The notes beneath the pieces are model-generated. The model saw only the letters and a program-made list of their open reading frames with translations, searched no databases and was not told where the DNA came from. A DNA stretch of 64,000 bases, from the NCBI GenBank assembly GCA_003014445.1, contig PYGH01000007.1, forward strand, positions 1 through 64,000, read 5' to 3'. Position 1 is the first letter of the stretch; each line of letters opens with the position of its first letter. Below are positions 53,821 through 62,056 of this stretch, in pieces. The position numbers and the translations under genes are program-made. Origin of the DNA: Fusobacterium naviforme. GTDB lineage: Bacteria; Bacillota; Clostridia; Lachnospirales; Lachnospiraceae.

Positions 53821-54321
53821 ATGGGAAGGTGCAGAGGGAAGGTCTTTGTGATCTGCGGCAGCGGTGCCGGAAAGACAAACGCCGCGATCGGCAAGGGCAT
53901 CAAGTCCCTTGCGGAGGGCAAGACAGTGACCGTGATTCAGTTTCTGAAGGGAAAGGCCAACGAGGGACTTATGTCTGTCCTGAAGAAACTGGAGCCGGAG
54001 ATGAAAGCCTTCAGCTTTGAGAAGTATGAGGGCCTGTTTGAGAATCTCTCGGAGGAGGAAAAACAGGAAGATCTCATGAATCTTAAGAATGGCATCAGCT
54101 TTGCGCGGAAGGTCATGACGACAGCGGGGAGCGATGTGCTGATTCTGGATGAGCTTCTGGGACTCGTGGATCTCGGTGTGCTGAGCACCGAGGAACTGAA
54201 ACGGCTCATTCAGGCAAAGCCGGAGGAGATGGAGCTCGTCATCACCGGGAAGGTGTTTCCGGCGGAGTTAAAGAAGGATGTAGACTGCATCTCGTATATC
54301 GAAAGTATGATTAATACCTGA
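53821..54321 (+). CDS. CobO/BtuR-type cobalamin adenosyltransferase-like ATPase
   Basis: 166 residues from ATG 53821 (GAAGGGAG lies 11 bases before). The fold is that of the CobA/CobO group: VFVICGSGAGKTNAAIGKGI, VTVIQFLKGKANEGLMSVLK, VLILDELLGLVDLGVLSTEE (Walker B) and MELVITGKVFPAELKKDVDC. CobO transfers adenosyl from ATP to cob(I)alamin or its precursors. The P-loop GSGAGKTNA differs from the usual GxGKGKTTA, and the usual 'TGR' loop reads TGK, so I call it adenosyltransferase-like. The only other cobalamin-linked gene in the window is the CbiG-CobU fusion at 44987. Confidence 0.75.
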   Translation: MGRCRGKVFVICGSGAGKTNAAIGKGIKSLAEGKTVTVIQFLKGKANEGLMSVLKKLEPEMKAFSFEKYEGLFENLSEEEKQEDLMNLKNGISFARKVMTTAGSDVLILDELLGLVDLGVLSTEELKRLIQAKPEEMELVITGKVFPAELKKDVDCISYIESMINT

Positions 54322-54334
54322 CGGAGGTAGTGCC

Positions 54335-55222
54335 TTGGCTATATTTGAAGGCTCCGGTGTGGCCCTTATCACACCGATGAACAGGGATTTCAGTGTAAAC
54401 TACGATAAGCTGGAGGAGATTATCGAGGAGCAGATCGCAGGCGGAACAGATGCGATCATCGCCTGCGGAACCACGGGAGAGTCCTCAACGCTCACACATG
54501 AGGAGCATATTGAGGTCATCAAGCGCAGCTGTGAGATCGTGAGAGGCAGAATTCCGGTTGTTGCGGGGACGGGGAGCAATGCTACGGACACGGCGATCTA
54601 TCTCTCTGTCGAGGCGCAGCGCTGCGGCGCAGACGCGCTGCTGCTGGTGTCTCCCTACTACAACAAGACGACACAGAGTGGACTCATTCGCCACTACACA
54701 GAGGTGGCGCACGCGGTCACGCTTCCGATTCTGCTCTATAATATTCCCGGGCGCACCGGCATGACCATACAGCCGGAGACAATTGCCCATCTGGTAAAAA
54801 ATGTCGACAATATTGTGGGACTGAAGGAGGCAAGCGGAAACTTTACCGCGATCCTCCGCACACTCTCGCTGATGGACGGCGCGCCGATCGAGATTTACTC
54901 GGGAAATGACGATCAGATTGTGCCGCTGATGGCACTGGGAGGCAAGGGAGTGATCTCGGTGCTTGCCAATGTTGCACCGCAGCAGACGCATGATTTATGT
55001 ATGGCGGCGCTGCATGGAGATATGGCGAAGGCAGCCGCCATGCAGATAGAGGCGGCAGAGCTGGTTCGTCAGCTCTTTGTCGAGGTGAATCCGATCCCGG
55101 TGAAAACAGCCATGAATCTCATGGGCAGAGAGGTGGGGCCGCTTCGTCTTCCGCTCTGTGAGATGGAGGAGGAGAATCTCCGAACCCTGAGAGCGGCCAT
55201 GAAGGAGTATGGTATTCTGTGA
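54335..55222 (+). CDS. dapA: 4-hydroxy-tetrahydrodipicolinate synthase
   Basis: 295 residues from TTG 54335, 6 bases after ACGGAGGT. Marks are SGVALITPMNRDFSVNYDKL, IIACGTTGESSTLTHEEHIE, VSPYYNKTTQSGLIRHYTEV, LYNIPGRTGMTIQPET with catalytic Tyr, and IVGLKEASGNF with the Schiff-base Lys. It condenses pyruvate with aspartate semialdehyde, committing to lysine/DAP. The stop overlaps dapB by 4 bases (GTGA). Confidence 0.96.
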   Translation: MAIFEGSGVALITPMNRDFSVNYDKLEEIIEEQIAGGTDAIIACGTTGESSTLTHEEHIEVIKRSCEIVRGRIPVVAGTGSNATDTAIYLSVEAQRCGADALLLVSPYYNKTTQSGLIRHYTEVAHAVTLPILLYNIPGRTGMTIQPETIAHLVKNVDNIVGLKEASGNFTAILRTLSLMDGAPIEIYSGNDDQIVPLMALGGKGVISVLANVAPQQTHDLCMAALHGDMAKAAAMQIEAAELVRQLFVEVNPIPVKTAMNLMGREVGPLRLPLCEMEEENLRTLRAAMKEYGIL

Positions 55223-55989
55223 TTAATATCATTTTGCATGGCTGCAACGGCCATATGGGAAGAATGATCTGTGATACGGCTGCGGAGGAGACAGGTATTC
55301 GCATCGCAGCGGGTGTCGATGTTGATACTGCAGTACACTATGATTTTCCGGTCTTTGAGCATATGTCTGATATTTCGGGTGTCGAGGCGGATGTGATCAT
55401 TGACTTTTCGGTGGCGCGCGCAGTGGATGAACTGATCTCCTATGTTGAGAAAACACAGATCCCCGCCATCATCTGTACGACTGGGCTCACGATGGAGCAG
55501 CAGATCCGACTGGAGGAGGCATCCAAGAAGACGGCTCTGCTTCGCAGTGCCAATATGGCGCTGGGGGTGAATCTGCTGATCAGGCTTGCGGCGGACGCCG
55601 CAAAAATTCTTGCGGCGAATGGCTATGACATTGAGATCGTGGAGAAGCATCACAGACGCAAGGTGGATGCGCCGAGCGGAACTGCACTTGCCATTGCGGA
55701 TTCCATTAATGATGCCTGCGACGGACAGTTTCGCTATGTCTACGGGCGTTCCGAGCGCCATGAGGCCAGGGATCCACATGAGATCGGTATTTCAGCGGTG
55801 CGCGGCGGAACAATTCCCGGGGATCATGATGTGATCTTTGCCGGAGAGGACGAGCTCATTACGCTGAGCCACACCGCCTACAGCCGGAAGATCTGGGCAA
55901 AAGGCGCCTTTACTGCGGCGCGCTTCCTCGCCGGAAAGCCCGCTGGTTACTATACCATGGCGGATGTGATCGGAGATGTGCTGAAGTGA
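55219..55989 (+). CDS. dapB: 4-hydroxy-tetrahydrodipicolinate reductase
   Basis: 256 residues from GTG 55219. The NAD(P) site is IILHGCNGHMGRMICDTAAE. The substrate loop is EKHHRRKVDAPSGTALAIAD, and GTIPGDHDVIFAGEDELITL is the usual later motif. It reduces the DapA product. Coupled to dapA by overlap. Confidence 0.96.
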   Translation: MINIILHGCNGHMGRMICDTAAEETGIRIAAGVDVDTAVHYDFPVFEHMSDISGVEADVIIDFSVARAVDELISYVEKTQIPAIICTTGLTMEQQIRLEEASKKTALLRSANMALGVNLLIRLAADAAKILAANGYDIEIVEKHHRRKVDAPSGTALAIADSINDACDGQFRYVYGRSERHEARDPHEIGISAVRGGTIPGDHDVIFAGEDELITLSHTAYSRKIWAKGAFTAARFLAGKPAGYYTMADVIGDVLK

Positions 55990-56064
55990 CAGCAGTAGCA
56001 CTGCACCTCGGGCGGCGTGTTTCACTCCGCATACTTTGAGTAAAACTGGAAAGGAACTTCGCGT

Positions 56065-56787
56065 ATGGAAAAACGGGAGATGATTTCCGACGGCAGTACA
56101 GCGAGCGTGTATCGCACGGATGATCCGTCTCTTATGCTGGTTTCCCGCAAGGATACACTGACAGATCTGCGCTCCGGTCGCAGCGGGAATTTCCCCGGGA
56201 AAGGGGCGCTGTGCAGCAGGATGAGCGCACACGTCTTCCGCTATCTGGAGACGCAGGGCCTTCGCACGGCTTTTGTGGAGGAAACCACAGACACAGACTG
56301 CCTCTTCCGTGAGACAGAGCGCATTCCCCTGCGCATCCGGGTGAGGAGTTACAGCGCGGGCGCTTTTGCGGAGCGCACAGGGCTCGCTGAAGGGACGGCC
56401 CTCCCGCAGCCCACAGCAGAATTCCGCTACTGCAAAGAGGGACTCGGAGAACCGATGATCAACGGCTATGATGCACTGGCTCTGAAGCTCGTCACAGAGA
56501 CGGAGATCGAGAAAATTGTAAAGACGGCCTTTCGTGTCAATGAGTTGCTGAGCGTCTATTTCGCGAAGCGGAAGCTGGATCTCGTCGATCTCAGCGTGGA
56601 GTTTGGAAGATATAAGGAGGAGCTGCTGATCACAGGGGAATATTCTCCGGATACCATGCGCCTCTGGGACAGTGAAACACATGAAAGACTTGACAGCGAG
56701 CGTTTCCTGAAGAATCTGGGAAACGTTCAGGATGCGTACGCAGAACTCGGCAGACGGCTGGGCCTTAGCGGGCACAGCTCATCCTGA
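56065..56787 (+). CDS. purC: Phosphoribosylaminoimidazole-succinocarboxamide synthase
   Basis: 240 residues, standard length. Marks are MISDGSTASVYRTDDPSLML (normally 'eGKtK.vy.t'; here the N-terminal loop reads SDGSTASVY), then RDKLTDL-like (RKDTLTDLRSG), IPLRIRVRSYSAGAFAERTG, DLSVEFGRYKEELLITGEYS and SPDTMRLWDSE. It ligates aspartate to CAIR in purine synthesis. The first ATP loop departs from the usual EGKTK, which is worth noting. A terminator follows at 56798. Confidence 0.85.
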   Translation: MEKREMISDGSTASVYRTDDPSLMLVSRKDTLTDLRSGRSGNFPGKGALCSRMSAHVFRYLETQGLRTAFVEETTDTDCLFRETERIPLRIRVRSYSAGAFAERTGLAEGTALPQPTAEFRYCKEGLGEPMINGYDALALKLVTETEIEKIVKTAFRVNELLSVYFAKRKLDLVDLSVEFGRYKEELLITGEYSPDTMRLWDSETHERLDSERFLKNLGNVQDAYAELGRRLGLSGHSSS

Positions 56788-56797
56788 GAAAACTATA

Positions 56798-56847
56798 AGC
56801 CCCGGCTTTCCTCACCGACAGAGTGTGAGGAGGGTCGAGGCTTCTCT
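56798..56847 (+). terminator. Terminator after purC
   Basis: AAGCCCCGGCTTTCCTCAC pairs imperfectly with GTGAGGAGGGTCGAGGCTT and is followed by CTCTC; the T content is low but the stem is long. Confidence 0.6.
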
Positions 56848-56922
56848 CATGTGGTGCGAAACACCTTTTGCGTTCATTCTGCATGAGTGAGAATCAATTG
56901 CTGAAAGTGGAGGAGAGAAGTG

Positions 56923-58362
56923 ATGTCAAAGAATTACAGCGCTTACACCAGCCCTCTTTCTGAGCGCTATGCGTCAAAGGAGATGCAGTACATTTTTTCG
57001 CAGGAGAAGAAATTCAGAACCTGGCGCAGACTCTGGATCGCTCTGGCGGAGACAGAGCGTGAGCTCGGACTGAATATCAGCGAGGAACAGATTGCAGAGC
57101 TGAAGAGCTACGCGGAGAATATCAATTATGAGGTGGCGGAGGCGCAGGAGAAGCTCGTGCGTCACGACGTGATGAGTCATGTCTATGCCTACGGCGTGCA
57201 GTGTCCGAAGGCGAAGGGGATCATTCATCTTGGTGCGACCAGTTGTTATGTCGGAGACAACACGGATATCATCCTCATGACTGAGGGGCTGAGGCTTTTG
57301 AGAGAGCGCCTCGTGAATGTGATTGCGGAGCTGTCCGTCTTTGCGGAGCGCTACAGAGAGCTTCCGACACTTGCCTTCACACATTTTCAGCCAGCACAGC
57401 CGACTACGGTCGGAAAGCGCGCGACGCTCTGGATCAATGAGCTGCTGCTGGATCTTGAGGATCTGAACTATGTACTGAGCGGCATGAAACTGTTGGGGTG
57501 CAAGGGCACCACCGGAACGCAGGCAAGCTTCAAGGAGCTCTTTGAGGGGGATGAGGAGAAGATACGCCGCATTGACCCGATGATCGCAGAAAAGATGGGC
57601 TTTGCCTCCTGTGTTGCAGTCTCCGGGCAGACCTACTCGAGGAAGGTGGATGCCAGAGTTCTGAATGTTCTCGCGGGTATTGCGCAGAGTGCCCATAAGT
57701 TCTCCAATGATATCCGGCTTCTTCAGCACCTGAAGGAGGTGGAGGAGCCCTTTGAGAAGACGCAGATCGGATCCTCTGCCATGGCCTATAAACGGAATCC
57801 CATGCGCTGTGAGCGCATGGCCTCTCTCGCGGATTACGTGCTGAGCGATGTTCTGAATCCGATGATAGTCTCGAGCACACAGTGGTTTGAGCGCACGCTG
57901 GACGATTCCGCCAATAAGCGCATTTCCGTCCCGGAGGCCTTTCTTGCAGTGGACGGCATCCTTTTGCTGTACTTAAATGTGGTGGATGGGCTTGTTGTAT
58001 ATCCTAAGGTGATTGAGAAGCATCTCATGGCGGAGCTTCCCTTCATGGCCACTGAAAACATTATGATGGATGCGGTAAAGGCAGGCGGCGACCGTCAGGA
58101 GCTGCACGAGCGGATACGGCAGCTGTCCATGGAGGCGGGGCGCCACGTAAAGGAAGAGGGAAGGGACAATGATCTTCTGGAGCTGATCGCCGCCGATCCG
58201 GCCTTTAAGCTGAATCTTGAGGATCTTGAGAGGACAATGGAACCGAGGCGCTATGTAGGAAGAAGTCCGGAGCAGGTCACGGATTTTCTTGCCGCCGAGG
58301 TGGCGCCTGTCCTAAGGGAGTACAGTGCGCTGCTCGGAGAGAAGGCGGAGATCAGTATCTGA
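56923..58362 (+). CDS. purB: Adenylosuccinate lyase
   Basis: 479 residues from ATG 56923, about 7 bases after GGAGGAG; the GTG one codon before is too close. Marks are SPLSERYASKEMQYIFSQEK, KGIIHLGATSCYVGDNTDII, FTHFQPAQPTTVGKRATLWI and the fumarase-family signature GSSAMAYKRNPMRCERMASL. It cleaves SAICAR and adenylosuccinate, both releasing fumarate. It stands next to purC (the step before), but with a terminator between them. Confidence 0.95.
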   Translation: MSKNYSAYTSPLSERYASKEMQYIFSQEKKFRTWRRLWIALAETERELGLNISEEQIAELKSYAENINYEVAEAQEKLVRHDVMSHVYAYGVQCPKAKGIIHLGATSCYVGDNTDIILMTEGLRLLRERLVNVIAELSVFAERYRELPTLAFTHFQPAQPTTVGKRATLWINELLLDLEDLNYVLSGMKLLGCKGTTGTQASFKELFEGDEEKIRRIDPMIAEKMGFASCVAVSGQTYSRKVDARVLNVLAGIAQSAHKFSNDIRLLQHLKEVEEPFEKTQIGSSAMAYKRNPMRCERMASLADYVLSDVLNPMIVSSTQWFERTLDDSANKRISVPEAFLAVDGILLLYLNVVDGLVVYPKVIEKHLMAELPFMATENIMMDAVKAGGDRQELHERIRQLSMEAGRHVKEEGRDNDLLELIAADPAFKLNLEDLERTMEPRRYVGRSPEQVTDFLAAEVAPVLREYSALLGEKAEISI

Positions 58363-58396
58363 AAGCAGATCTCCAATGGACCGGGCAGAGAGGAGA

Positions 58397-58609
58397 TTAT
58401 CTATCGCGGCCGGAATGCCGGATGATCAGAAGATAGCCGTAGATCACTGCCGGGATGACGACATCGGAGAAGATGAGAACCCGGAGCAGCGGAAGAGAGG
58501 AGCTGCCGCCAAAGATACCGACAAGGAGAGTGGCTGCAAACAGGATCAGGATGAGCAGAGCGAGCAGCAGTGCCGCGATGCGCCGGAATGCGGAACGTTC
58601 AGGCTTCAT
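58397..58609 (-). CDS. Small two-helix membrane protein (70 aa)
   Basis: Minus strand ATG at 58609 lies 6 bases after AAAGGAG. After MKPERSAFRRI there is a strongly hydrophobic helix (AALLLALLILILFAATLLVG), a short loop with GGSSSLPLLR, and a second helix VLIFSDVVIPAVIYGYLLII ending RHSGRDR. The topology would place both termini inside. Its family is unknown to me, though short two-helix proteins of this layout occur in Lachnospiraceae. It is convergent with purB and downstream of the ABC-F gene on the same strand, with a terminator between. Confidence 0.7.
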   Translation of the reverse strand: MKPERSAFRRIAALLLALLILILFAATLLVGIFGGSSSLPLLRVLIFSDVVIPAVIYGYLLIIRHSGRDR

Positions 58610-58680
58610 AAAAGCTCCTTTCTGTTGAGAGCTCAGGGATGAGACTTCTCGCCTGAGCCTGTGTCTTGCAATGTTCAGTG

Positions 58681-58706
58681 AAAGAAATAAAGTCCGCAGG
58701 CGGACC
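58681..58706 (-). terminator. Possible terminator after the ABC-F gene (minus strand)
   Basis: On the minus strand GTCCG pairs with CGGAC over a 4-base loop (58692-58705) and is followed by TTTATTTCTTT. A second hairpin with AAGCGCCG/CGGCGCTT at 58775-58798 overlaps the ABC-F stop and may contribute. Confidence 0.5.
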
Positions 58707-58797
58707 TCAGCTCCTCTCACTCATGGGGGGAGCTTGTCAGATCGGGGGGGTTCTATATGACTATATGATGAGAGAAGCGCCGTGTGTCTGCGGCGCT

Positions 58798-60753
58798 TTA
58801 TGCGTCCTCCGCCAGCTCCTCCCACTCTGCATAGAGCTGCTCAAGCTCAGCCTCGTTTGCTTCCTTTCGCCGCTGAATCTCAAGTAGCGCGGCAGCATCG
58901 CGCTGGTTTTCGGGGAGAAGAAATTCCGCCTCAATCGTCCTCAGTGTCTCCTCCAGCGTGTGGATGCGCTGCTCGCACTGCGAGAGTGCATTTTTTCTCT
59001 TCTTTTCGAGCGCCTTCTGCGCTTTCGCGTGCTCCCAGTCAGCGCGGGCGCTGTCTGTGCTTCCGGCTTCACTGCTGCGCGCGGCATAAGCTGCGGAGAC
59101 AGATACACCGGAACCTGCGGGGCCGCTCAGCGCGGCGGCGCGCTCCACATCTGCTTTCTTCTCCAGATAGTAGTCGTAATTCCCGATGTAATTTAAGAGC
59201 TGTCCGCTGGTCAGATTCAGAATTCTGGTCGCGGTGCGGTTGATGAAGTAGCGGTCGTGTGAGACGTAGAGTACCGTGCCTGGAAAGGCGCGGAGCGCGG
59301 TTTCCAGCACCTCCTTGCTCACCATATCAAGATGATTCGTCGGCTCGTCAAGAATCAGAAAATTGGCGTGGGACAGCATGAGCTTTGCGAGGGATACTCT
59401 GCCGCGCTCGCCGCCGGAGAGCTCCGAGATCCGCTTGAAGACCTCGTCCCCGGTGAAGAGGAAGGCGGCGAGCATATTCCGGACCTCTGTGTTATTCATA
59501 TCCGGCCAGCTGTCCTGAAGCTCCTCAAAAAGCGTCTTCTCGGGGTGCAGTACCTGGTGCTCCTGATCGTAATAGGCGACCATGACGCGTGCGCCGAGCG
59601 TCACAGAGCCTTCATCCGGCGAGAGCAGCCCGTTGATGATTTTCAGTATCGTCGTCTTTCCGCTGCCGTTGTCTCCGAGAATTGCCACATGCTCCCCACG
59701 CTTCAGGGAGAAAGAGAGGTCTGTAAAGAGCGGTTCCGCTCCAAAGGCCTTTGCGATATGCTCCACCTGAAGCACATCGTTGCCGCTGGCCTCCTCCATG
59801 GAAAAACGAAGCTCCATGTCGGCCTTTTCCTCATCAGGACGCTTCAGACGTTCTACCTTTCCAAGAAGTTTCTCCCGACTCTCGGCCCGCTTTATGGACT
59901 TCTCGCGGTTGAAGGAGCGAAGTTTTAAGATGACCTCCTCCTGATGCTTCAGCTCCTGCTGCTGATTGAGGTAGGCCTTTCGTGCCGCCTCGCGCACAGC
60001 AGCCTTTTTCTCCGCATAGGCTGTGTAATTTCCACTGTAGCTGGATACATGTCCCGCATCAATATCGATGACCTTCGTCACAATGCGATCCAGAAAAAAG
60101 CGGTCGTGCGAGACGATCAGCACGGTGCCGGGATAGTTCATGAGATAGGTCTCAAGCCACTCGATGCTAGAGAGATCCAGATGGTTGGTCGGCTCGTCAA
60201 GAAGGATGAGCTCCGGCGCCTCCAGAAGGAGCTTTCCCAGAAAGACGCGTGTCTTCTGCCCGCCGGAGAGTGTGTGCATGGGCCGCTCCGCATCCTCCTC
60301 CGAGAAGCCGAGACCGTTCAATATGCCGTTTACGCGGCTCTCCGCGGAGTAGCCGTCTGCGAGCTCATAGCTATGCTCCAGCGCGGTATATTCTCTGTAC
60401 AGTGTCTCCAGCTCCGTGCCGGAGGTGTTTTTCATCTGCTCCCGCAGAAAAGCCATGCGTGCCTCCATATCGCGTATGGGCTGAATGACCTGTGTCAGCT
60501 CCTCGCGCACGCTGAGCTCGGAGTCGATTGTGTTGTTCTGCTTCAGATAACCCATGCGGCAGTCCCGCCTCAGGGAGATATTTCCCTCGTCAGCCGTCAG
60601 CTCTCCGGTGATGAGGTTTAAAAGTGTCGTCTTACCCGCGCCATTCAGCCCCACGATGGCTGCTCTGTCGCGCTCATTCAGAAAAAAGGAGGCATCCTCT
60701 ATGATACGCTCACCTGCGAAGGCCTTGGAGATGTGTGCTACATTTAAAATCAT
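58798..60753 (-). CDS. ABC-F family ATPase (ribosome-associated type)
   Basis: 651 residues from ATG 60753, after AAAGGAGC on the minus strand; a longer frame to 60870 has no ribosome site. Two ABC domains without membrane segments: IVGLNGAGKTTLLN, LSGGQKTRVFLGKLL and ELILLDEPTNHLDLSS in the first; ILGDNGSGKTTILK, LSGGERGRVSLAKL and LILDEPTNHLDMVS in the second. The linker (about 240-310) is charged, and a C-terminal coiled coil (about 560-650) ends the protein, as in the Uup/YkpA-like group. ABC-F proteins act on the ribosome; some give antibiotic resistance, but nothing here points to that. Divergent from rex. Confidence 0.93.
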   Translation of the reverse strand: MILNVAHISKAFAGERIIEDASFFLNERDRAAIVGLNGAGKTTLLNLITGELTADEGNISLRRDCRMGYLKQNNTIDSELSVREELTQVIQPIRDMEARMAFLREQMKNTSGTELETLYREYTALEHSYELADGYSAESRVNGILNGLGFSEEDAERPMHTLSGGQKTRVFLGKLLLEAPELILLDEPTNHLDLSSIEWLETYLMNYPGTVLIVSHDRFFLDRIVTKVIDIDAGHVSSYSGNYTAYAEKKAAVREAARKAYLNQQQELKHQEEVILKLRSFNREKSIKRAESREKLLGKVERLKRPDEEKADMELRFSMEEASGNDVLQVEHIAKAFGAEPLFTDLSFSLKRGEHVAILGDNGSGKTTILKIINGLLSPDEGSVTLGARVMVAYYDQEHQVLHPEKTLFEELQDSWPDMNNTEVRNMLAAFLFTGDEVFKRISELSGGERGRVSLAKLMLSHANFLILDEPTNHLDMVSKEVLETALRAFPGTVLYVSHDRYFINRTATRILNLTSGQLLNYIGNYDYYLEKKADVERAAALSGPAGSGVSVSAAYAARSSEAGSTDSARADWEHAKAQKALEKKRKNALSQCEQRIHTLEETLRTIEAEFLLPENQRDAAALLEIQRRKEANEAELEQLYAEWEELAEDA

Positions 60754-60836
60754 TTCCGCTCCTTTGAATCCGGCTCCGAACGCTGTTTCCTGCTGTTGAA
60801 AATGCCGGATTTCAGTACTGAAACCAGTATACCCGA

Positions 60837-60854
60837 ATGTGAAATGATTGACAA
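60837..60854 (+). promoter_or_regulatory. Probable Rex operator in the rex promoter
   Basis: The bases ATGTGAA-ATGA-TTGACAA match the Rex box TTGTGAA-N4-TTCACAA at 12 of 14 positions. The right half-site contains the -35 hexamer of the rex promoter, so binding would block polymerase. Autoregulation is established for Rex in several Firmicutes. Confidence 0.6.
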
Positions 60855-60876
60855 GGACTGTAAAAATCACTATACT
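60848..60876 (+). promoter_or_regulatory. Sigma-A promoter of the rex-acpS-nnrD-alr operon
   Basis: A perfect TTGACA (60848-60853), 17-base spacer, and TATACT (60871-60876). Transcription would start near 60883. Confidence 0.88.
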
Positions 60877-60941
60877 GATTTTGTATTATGCCATCGGGAA
60901 GGTATATTTTGCCCGGGCCAGAGCAGGAGAGCATTGACAGA

Positions 60942-61670
60942 GTGAAAGAAAAAATTTCGAAGGCAGTTATATCCAGACTTCCGCGATATTACAGGTATCT
61001 TGCAGATCTGAAGGAGGAAAATGTTGACAGGATTTCTTCCAACGATCTGGCAAAGCGCATGCATGTGACAGCCTCACAGATTCGTCAGGATCTGAACAAT
61101 TTCGGCGGCTTCGGTCAACAGGGCTACGGCTACAATGTGAGTTATCTGCACGGTGAGATCGGGAAGCTTCTGGGGATAGATCGTCAGAATAAGGTGATTA
61201 TTATCGGTGCCGGCCATATTGGACAGGCACTGGCAAATTATCAGAACTTCAGCAGAAGGGGCTTTCTTGTCAAGGCCCTCTTTGATATTGATCCCGAGGT
61301 GATAGGCAGGAATATACGGGGAGCCGAGGTATATAGTCTGGACAGACTGGAGGAGTATCTCGCGGAGAATGAAGTTGATATTGCGACGCTCACCCTCCCG
61401 CGGGATCGGGCGCTGGAGGTCGCAAACCGCCTCTGCGCCTGCGGAATCAAGGCGATATGGAACTTTGCGCACACAGATCTTAATGTGGGAGAGGATGTTC
61501 TGGTGGAGAATGTACACCTCTCCGAGAGTCTGATGCAGCTCTCCTATCGCATGCTGGCGGCACGCGAGGCGGAGGAGGAGAGGATGAAGCACGCGGAACA
61601 GCTGAAGCTGGATCACAGGAGAAGATCTGAGAAGGCAAGCGGGCTGCGGAAGGAGCTTCCGGGAGCATGA
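60942..61670 (+). CDS. rex: Redox-sensing transcriptional repressor Rex
   Basis: 242 residues from GTG 60942. An in-frame ATG at 60888 lies only about 5 bases after the expected transcript start and has no ribosome site, while AGGAG (60925-60929) precedes GTG by 12 bases, and Rex proteins normally start close to KEKISKAVISRLPRYYRYL. The winged helix has NDLAKRMHVTASQIRQDLNN and FGGFGQQGYGYNV. The Rossmann fold has KVIIIGAGHIGQALANY and LFDIDPEVIG, with IWNFAHTDLNV later. Rex senses NADH/NAD and represses fermentation and respiration genes when NADH is low. Confidence 0.92.
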   Translation: MKEKISKAVISRLPRYYRYLADLKEENVDRISSNDLAKRMHVTASQIRQDLNNFGGFGQQGYGYNVSYLHGEIGKLLGIDRQNKVIIIGAGHIGQALANYQNFSRRGFLVKALFDIDPEVIGRNIRGAEVYSLDRLEEYLAENEVDIATLTLPRDRALEVANRLCACGIKAIWNFAHTDLNVGEDVLVENVHLSESLMQLSYRMLAAREAEEERMKHAEQLKLDHRRRSEKASGLRKELPGA

Positions 61671-62056
61671 TCATCGGCGTCGGGACAGACATTACCGAAA
61701 TCGAACGAATGGAACAGGCCCTTAGAAGTGAGGGTTTTTTGAGACGCGTCTTTACTGAGGAAGAACGCCGGCAGTCGAAGGGGAGGGCTCCCTTTCTCGC
61801 CGGCTGTTTTGCTGTTAAGGAAGCAGTGGTAAAATGTTTCGGAACCGGCTTCTCAGGACTGGAGCCCGCAGAAATTGAGGTTCTGCGGGATGAGAGAGGC
61901 AAGCCTGTTGTGCAGCTTTATGGAGCTGCAGCGGCCTGCTTCTCAGAAAAGAAGGGGAGCCGCATTGAGGTCTCCATCAGCAATACGAAGGAGCTGGCTG
62001 TCGCCTTTGCAGTGCTGGAGGGAGAGGAAGGCGAGGTGCGCTGTGACAGAGCTTGA
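61667..62056 (+). CDS. acpS: Holo-[acyl-carrier-protein] synthase
   Basis: 129 residues. Marks are IIGVGTDITEIERMEQAL (Mg-binding Asp), VFTEEERRQSKGR and AGCFAVKEAVVKCFGTGF (FxxKEA motif), then VSISNTKELAVAFAVLE. It moves 4'-phosphopantetheine from CoA to ACP. ATGA overlap with rex; its 3' end contains the start of nnrD. Confidence 0.95.
   Translation: MIIGVGTDITEIERMEQALRSEGFLRRVFTEEERRQSKGRAPFLAGCFAVKEAVVKCFGTGFSGLEPAEIEVLRDERGKPVVQLYGAAAACFSEKKGSRIEVSISNTKELAVAFAVLEGEEGEVRCDRA

Noticed and set aside
60888-60941. rex starting at ATG 60888
   Set aside because: It lies about 5 bases after the predicted transcript start and has no ribosome site; the additional 18 residues are not part of the usual Rex sequence.
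61875-62042. Longer version of nnrD starting inside acpS
   Set aside because: These 56 codons are the acpS gene in another frame. A GTG at 62043 with a ribosome site begins the conserved part.
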